From Candidatus Zambryskibacteria bacterium RIFOXYD2_FULL_43_10 (GTDB lineage Bacteria > Patescibacteriota > Minisyncoccia > Phycocordibacterales > Zambryskibacteraceae), in contig MHWZ01000031.1 of NCBI GenBank assembly GCA_001825475.1, positions 1-16,439 on the forward strand: a DNA stretch of 16,439 nucleotides. Direction: 5' to 3'. Shown here piece by piece: positions 13,419-16,439 of the stretch; within the stretch, counting starts at the first letter, position 1, and every line of letters starts with the position of its first letter. The notes beneath the pieces are model-generated. The model saw only the letters and a list, made by a program, of their open reading frames with translations, ran no database searches and was not told where the DNA came from. The translations under genes were made by a program, and so were the position numbers.

Positions 13419-13748
13419 ATGAAAGCTACCGTTGTCGTGCTTCAAGGAGAGCTGGGTTCCGGCAAAACCGCTTTTGCCAAAGCCTTAGGGAAGATGATGG
13501 GCATCAATGAACATATCGTCAGTCCGACTTTCGTGATCATGAAAAGCTACAATATTGACTGGAAAGGATTTAAAAAGCTCATACATGTAGATGCCTACCG
13601 GATAGAAAGTGAGTCAGAGCTTCTCAATCTGGGCTGGAACGAGCTGGTCGAAAACCCCCAACATCTGATTCTTATCGAATGGCCTGAAAGAGTGGAAGGT
13701 ATTTTGCCGAAAGATTCCAGAAGAATTTTCTTCAAACATGAAATCTAA
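13419..13748 (+). CDS. tsaE: tRNA t6A biosynthesis ATPase TsaE
   Basis: TsaE is the P-loop ATPase that supports the TsaB-TsaD complex in making N6-threonylcarbamoyladenosine at position 37 of ANN-decoding tRNAs. The 109 residues contain Walker A GELGSGKT (10-17), the switch-like SPTFVIMKSY (35-44), HVDAYRIES (56-64) and IEWPERV (86-92). Family members usually have about 25 more residues before Walker A (a helix with T-x-x-L-G), so this is N-terminally short. The open frame runs back to 13320, but those residues overlap the lipoprotein gene and terminator and do not resemble TsaE. ATG 13419 also sits 6 nt after TATAAT. The end overlaps polA by 11 bp. Confidence 0.93.
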   Translation: MKATVVVLQGELGSGKTAFAKALGKMMGINEHIVSPTFVIMKSYNIDWKGFKKLIHVDAYRIESESELLNLGWNELVENPQHLILIEWPERVEGILPKDSRRIFFKHEI

Positions 13749-16089
13749 AAAACTAATCCTGTTTGACGCCCATGCCATCATCCACCGCGCGTATCACGCT
13801 CTGCCTGAATTTACGACATCTGCGGGCGAGCCGACCGGAGCGCTCTACGGTCTTTCCGCGATGCTTTTAAAAATTATTGGCGAACTCAAACCGGATTTCA
13901 TGGTGGCCTGTTTTGATCTGCCCGGGCCTACTCATCGTCACGGAGCGTACGAGGCTTACAAAGCTGGCCGGGCCAAAATTGACGACAATCTAATTTTACA
14001 ACTTGAACGAGCCAAAGACGTTTTCACCGCCTTTGGTATTCCCATTTATTCCCATCCCGGTTTTGAAGCGGATGATATCATCGGCACTATCGTCAATACA
14101 ATTCAAAATTCAAAATTCAAAAATCAAAATGTGGAAATTATCATAGCTTCCGGCGACATGGACACCCTGCAACTCGTCGATAATAAAAAGGTTCAGGTTT
14201 ATACCTTGAAAAAAGGCGTCAACGACACCATTCTTTATGATGAGAAAAAAGTAGTGGAGCGTTTCGGTTTCTCGCCGAAACTTCTGGTGGATTACAAGGG
14301 TTTACGCGGCGATCCCTCGGATAATATTGCGGGAGTAAGGGGTATCGGGGAGAAAACCGCGACCGCGCTCATACAAGAATTTGGCACTATTGAAAATATT
14401 TACAAAAATCTAAATAAGGTTAAATTAAGTGGCCGTATAAAAGATCTGCTTAAAGAGAATGAAGAAGGGGCTCTGTTTTCCAAAACATTGGCCACCATTC
14501 GCACCGATGCGCCCATTCACTTCGTCTTGCCACCGGAGTGGGCAAAGAATTTAGAGCTTGAAAAACTTCTAGATCTTTTCAATAAACTTGAGTTTAGAAC
14601 GATGGGGGAGAGGGTGAAGCAGATGTTGGAGAAATCTGATATTGTGCCAAAAACCACAGATGATTTTTCGCCGCAACACCAGATTTCCACAAAAGAAGAA
14701 AGAGAGTTATGTTTGGCGCTTTGGGTGGTAGATTCAAATCTTACCAACCCGACACTCGAGGATGTGTTTAGATTCTGTAAGACTAGCGATATTGAAGAAG
14801 CCAAGAAAATTATTGAATCCGAACTTGATAAACGGAAAGTCAGGAAAGTGTTTGAGGAAATTGAGAAGCCCATTATAAAAGTGGTTGAAGAAATGAACGA
14901 GAGAGGTATTCGAGTGGATGAAAGGGTTCTCAAGACTCTTTCCTTGAAATATCACAAAGAAATAATGCGTCTCGAACAGGAAATTTGGAAAGAAGCGGAA
15001 GAAGAATTCAATATTAATTCTCCTAAAATTTTATCTCATATTCTTTTCGGCAAACTTCAGCTGGCGGATAAGCGACAAAAGAAAACACCGACAGGGGCCC
15101 TCTCAACCAAGGAATCAGAATTGGAAAAATTGCGAGATAAGCACCCAATTATCACTCTGGTTTTGGAATATCGCGAACTGGCCAAACTTCTTTCTACCTA
15201 TATTGATGCCATACCGCCTCTTTTGGATAAAAACTCTCGTCTGCACTCCACTTTTCTCCAAGCTGGCACCACTACCGGTCGCATGTCCTCCAACAATCCC
15301 AATCTTCAAAATATTCCCAACAAGACTCTTTTGGGACGAGCTATCCGTCATGCTTTTGTGGCGGAAGCCGGATTCAAACTGCTTTCCTTGGATTATTCAC
15401 AAATTGAATTGCGTATTGCCGCTATCCTTTCCCAAGACAAGAAACTTATTGAGATATTCAAATCGGGAGTCGATGTGCACACCGGCGTGGCAACGCGTGT
15501 CTTTAAGGTTCCGCAAGAATTGGTGGATAAAAGTATGCGGACGAAAGCCAAGACTATCAACTTTGGCATTCTCTACGGCATGGGAGTTAACGCTCTTAGG
15601 GCCAATCTTGGGGTTGATCGTAAAGAAGCTCAAGAGTTTTATGACAAATACTTTGAGACATTTGTCGACCTTGCCGCGTATTTGGATAAAATAAAAACTG
15701 AAGCCAGACGAAGGAGTGATACGGAAACTCTTTTTGGTCGGAGGCGATATTTTGCCGGGCTCAGATCACCTCTATCGTATGTCCGCGCACAAACGGAGAG
15801 GATGGTGATTAATGCGCCGATACAGGGAACTAGCGCGGACTTGACTAAAATTGCCATGAAAAAAATTGATGAGCATATTAAATCAGAAAAACACAAGAAT
15901 GAGATGCGCCTGGTGCTTCAAGTGCATGATGAGTTGGTTTATGAGATAAAAGATTCTTTAGTAAATGAGGCGGTGATACACTTTAAACGATTAATGGAAA
16001 CAGTTTTACCTGGCAAAGATACTCTTGGTGTGCCCATTGTGGTCGAAGCACAAGCGGGAGATAACTGGGGAGAGATGCAGAAGATATGA
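13738..16089 (+). CDS. polA: DNA polymerase I, proofreading domain reduced
   Basis: Pol I fills gaps and removes RNA primers. Of 783 residues, 1-295 form the 5' nuclease domain: FDAHAIIHRAYHAL, FEADDIIG (109-116), ASGDMDTLQL (137-146) and the helix-hairpin-helix GVRGIGEKTA. Between about 300 and 372 only a short stretch stands where E. coli has a 3'-5' exonuclease domain of roughly 190 residues, and no DxE exonuclease motif is seen. The polymerase domain is intact: TGRMSSNNPNLQNIP (513-527), motif A SLDYSQIELR (Asp552), O-helix RTKAKTINFGILYG (Arg601, Lys605, Phe609, Tyr613) and motif C QVHDE (Asp731, Glu732). Phe609 at the 762-equivalent position predicts discrimination against dideoxynucleotides. 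A heptamer repeat is inserted at residues 122-131. Confidence 0.97.
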   Translation: MKSKKLILFDAHAIIHRAYHALPEFTTSAGEPTGALYGLSAMLLKIIGELKPDFMVACFDLPGPTHRHGAYEAYKAGRAKIDDNLILQLERAKDVFTAFGIPIYSHPGFEADDIIGTIVNTIQNSKFKNQNVEIIIASGDMDTLQLVDNKKVQVYTLKKGVNDTILYDEKKVVERFGFSPKLLVDYKGLRGDPSDNIAGVRGIGEKTATALIQEFGTIENIYKNLNKVKLSGRIKDLLKENEEGALFSKTLATIRTDAPIHFVLPPEWAKNLELEKLLDLFNKLEFRTMGERVKQMLEKSDIVPKTTDDFSPQHQISTKEERELCLALWVVDSNLTNPTLEDVFRFCKTSDIEEAKKIIESELDKRKVRKVFEEIEKPIIKVVEEMNERGIRVDERVLKTLSLKYHKEIMRLEQEIWKEAEEEFNINSPKILSHILFGKLQLADKRQKKTPTGALSTKESELEKLRDKHPIITLVLEYRELAKLLSTYIDAIPPLLDKNSRLHSTFLQAGTTTGRMSSNNPNLQNIPNKTLLGRAIRHAFVAEAGFKLLSLDYSQIELRIAAILSQDKKLIEIFKSGVDVHTGVATRVFKVPQELVDKSMRTKAKTINFGILYGMGVNALRANLGVDRKEAQEFYDKYFETFVDLAAYLDKIKTEARRRSDTETLFGRRRYFAGLRSPLSYVRAQTERMVINAPIQGTSADLTKIAMKKIDEHIKSEKHKNEMRLVLQVHDELVYEIKDSLVNEAVIHFKRLMETVLPGKDTLGVPIVVEAQAGDNWGEMQKI
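14101..14128 (+). repeat. ATTCAAA heptamer array inside polA
   Basis: Three perfect tandem ATTCAAA units (14101-14121) and one imperfect AATCAAA (14122-14128). They encode residues of the type IQNSKFKNQN in a loop of the 5' nuclease domain, between the conserved ADD and SGDMD motifs. The array keeps the reading frame. Confidence 0.8.
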
Positions 16090-16439
16090 CTGATGAGTTT
16101 TATCACAAAAATATATTCGGAAACGTGGTTGATACGAATTTAACCGGTGAAGAAAGGTTAGGCCTTAATACTGATTCCAAAGGTCTGACCTTGGGAAGCC
16201 GGCCGGAGTTCAATATCTTCGCTTTTACCGATGCCGTGGGATCACGACAAAAGAGGCGAGCCTGGATTCTTTATCGGAAGGCCTTATCAATTGGTATTCC
16301 CGCCGAAGAAATTTTTTATAAATTGGTTTGGCAGATCAAATCAATGCTGATCGCGTCGAAAACAAAGAATGTGGGAGAGACGGACATGAAAACCTTCCCA
16401 TATAACAAGGCAAAAAGTTTTCTCAAAAATTTCAAAACC
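16086..16439 (+). CDS. DNA polymerase III delta subunit-like protein (C-terminal domain type), 3' end outside the window
   Basis: ATG 16086 overlaps the polA TGA by four bases (ATGA). The 118 visible residues open MTDEFYHKNIFGNVVD and then match the C-terminal clamp-loader collar region of HolA: FNIFAFTDAVGSRQKRRAW, then LYRKALSIGIPAEEIFYKLVWQIKSML, and FPYNKAKSFLKNF. A full HolA is about 330 residues and carries an AAA+-like N-terminal region before this part; here only about 40 residues precede it, so this is a truncated HolA-like protein. It may be an additional clamp-loader-related factor rather than the main delta subunit. Co-expression with polA is likely. Confidence 0.65.
   Translation, partial: MTDEFYHKNIFGNVVDTNLTGEERLGLNTDSKGLTLGSRPEFNIFAFTDAVGSRQKRRAWILYRKALSIGIPAEEIFYKLVWQIKSMLIASKTKNVGETDMKTFPYNKAKSFLKNFKT

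Overview
The window looks like a chromosomal origin region from a Candidate Phyla Radiation (Patescibacteria) bacterium, most likely a parcubacterium. This is inferred from the gene set and from compact housekeeping proteins (80-residue RnpA, 178-residue YebC, PolA without a normal proofreading domain, a DNA polymerase III delta-like protein with little more than its C-terminal domain). Other supporting signs are tight gene overlaps and very few Shine-Dalgarno sites. TGA is used as a normal stop (rpmH, ruvB, polA), which argues against the CPR lineages that recode it. No 16S rRNA or tRNA is present to settle taxonomy.

Layout. (1) 3-1501: the 3' part of a hypothetical beta-propeller-like gene, then a 365-bp element. 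The element holds a damaged four-helix-bundle (S23/IVP-type) gene between two inverted arrays of 7-bp repeats. (2) 1499-2588, minus strand: rpmH-rnpA-yidC, overlapping by single bases. (3) 2589-5346, plus strand: dnaA and dnaN, with an AT-rich 205-bp gap carrying DnaA-box-like sites, the best oriC candidate. (4) 5359-7434, minus: a class A penicillin-binding protein, divergent from tyrS (7499-8626, plus). (5) 8630-8815, minus: a 61-residue acidic protein. (6) 8891-10924, minus: ruvB-yebC-ruvC, overlapping. (7) 10918-11150, plus: a strong promoter followed by what appears to be an undescribed structured non-coding RNA. (8) 11170-12849, minus: a PilB/GspE-type ATPase. (9) 12961-13371, plus: a small lipoprotein with its own promoter, Shine-Dalgarno site and terminator. 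(10) 13419 to the window end, plus: tsaE-polA-holA-like, overlapping.

How the genes relate: dnaA, dnaN, polA and the holA-like gene serve replication; ruvB and ruvC resolve recombination junctions; rpmH, rnpA, tyrS, tsaE and yebC serve translation and RNA maturation; yidC, the penicillin-binding protein, PilB and the lipoprotein serve the envelope and pili.

Most worth following up: the candidate ncRNA at 10953-11150, whose G-U wobbles and consensus promoter agree on the plus strand; the four-helix-bundle element, whose outer repeat units supply the stop codons of both flanking genes; a second 7-bp repeat family inserted in the polA coding sequence; and a recurring -10 box placed 6-7 nt before ATG, which suggests widespread leaderless transcription.
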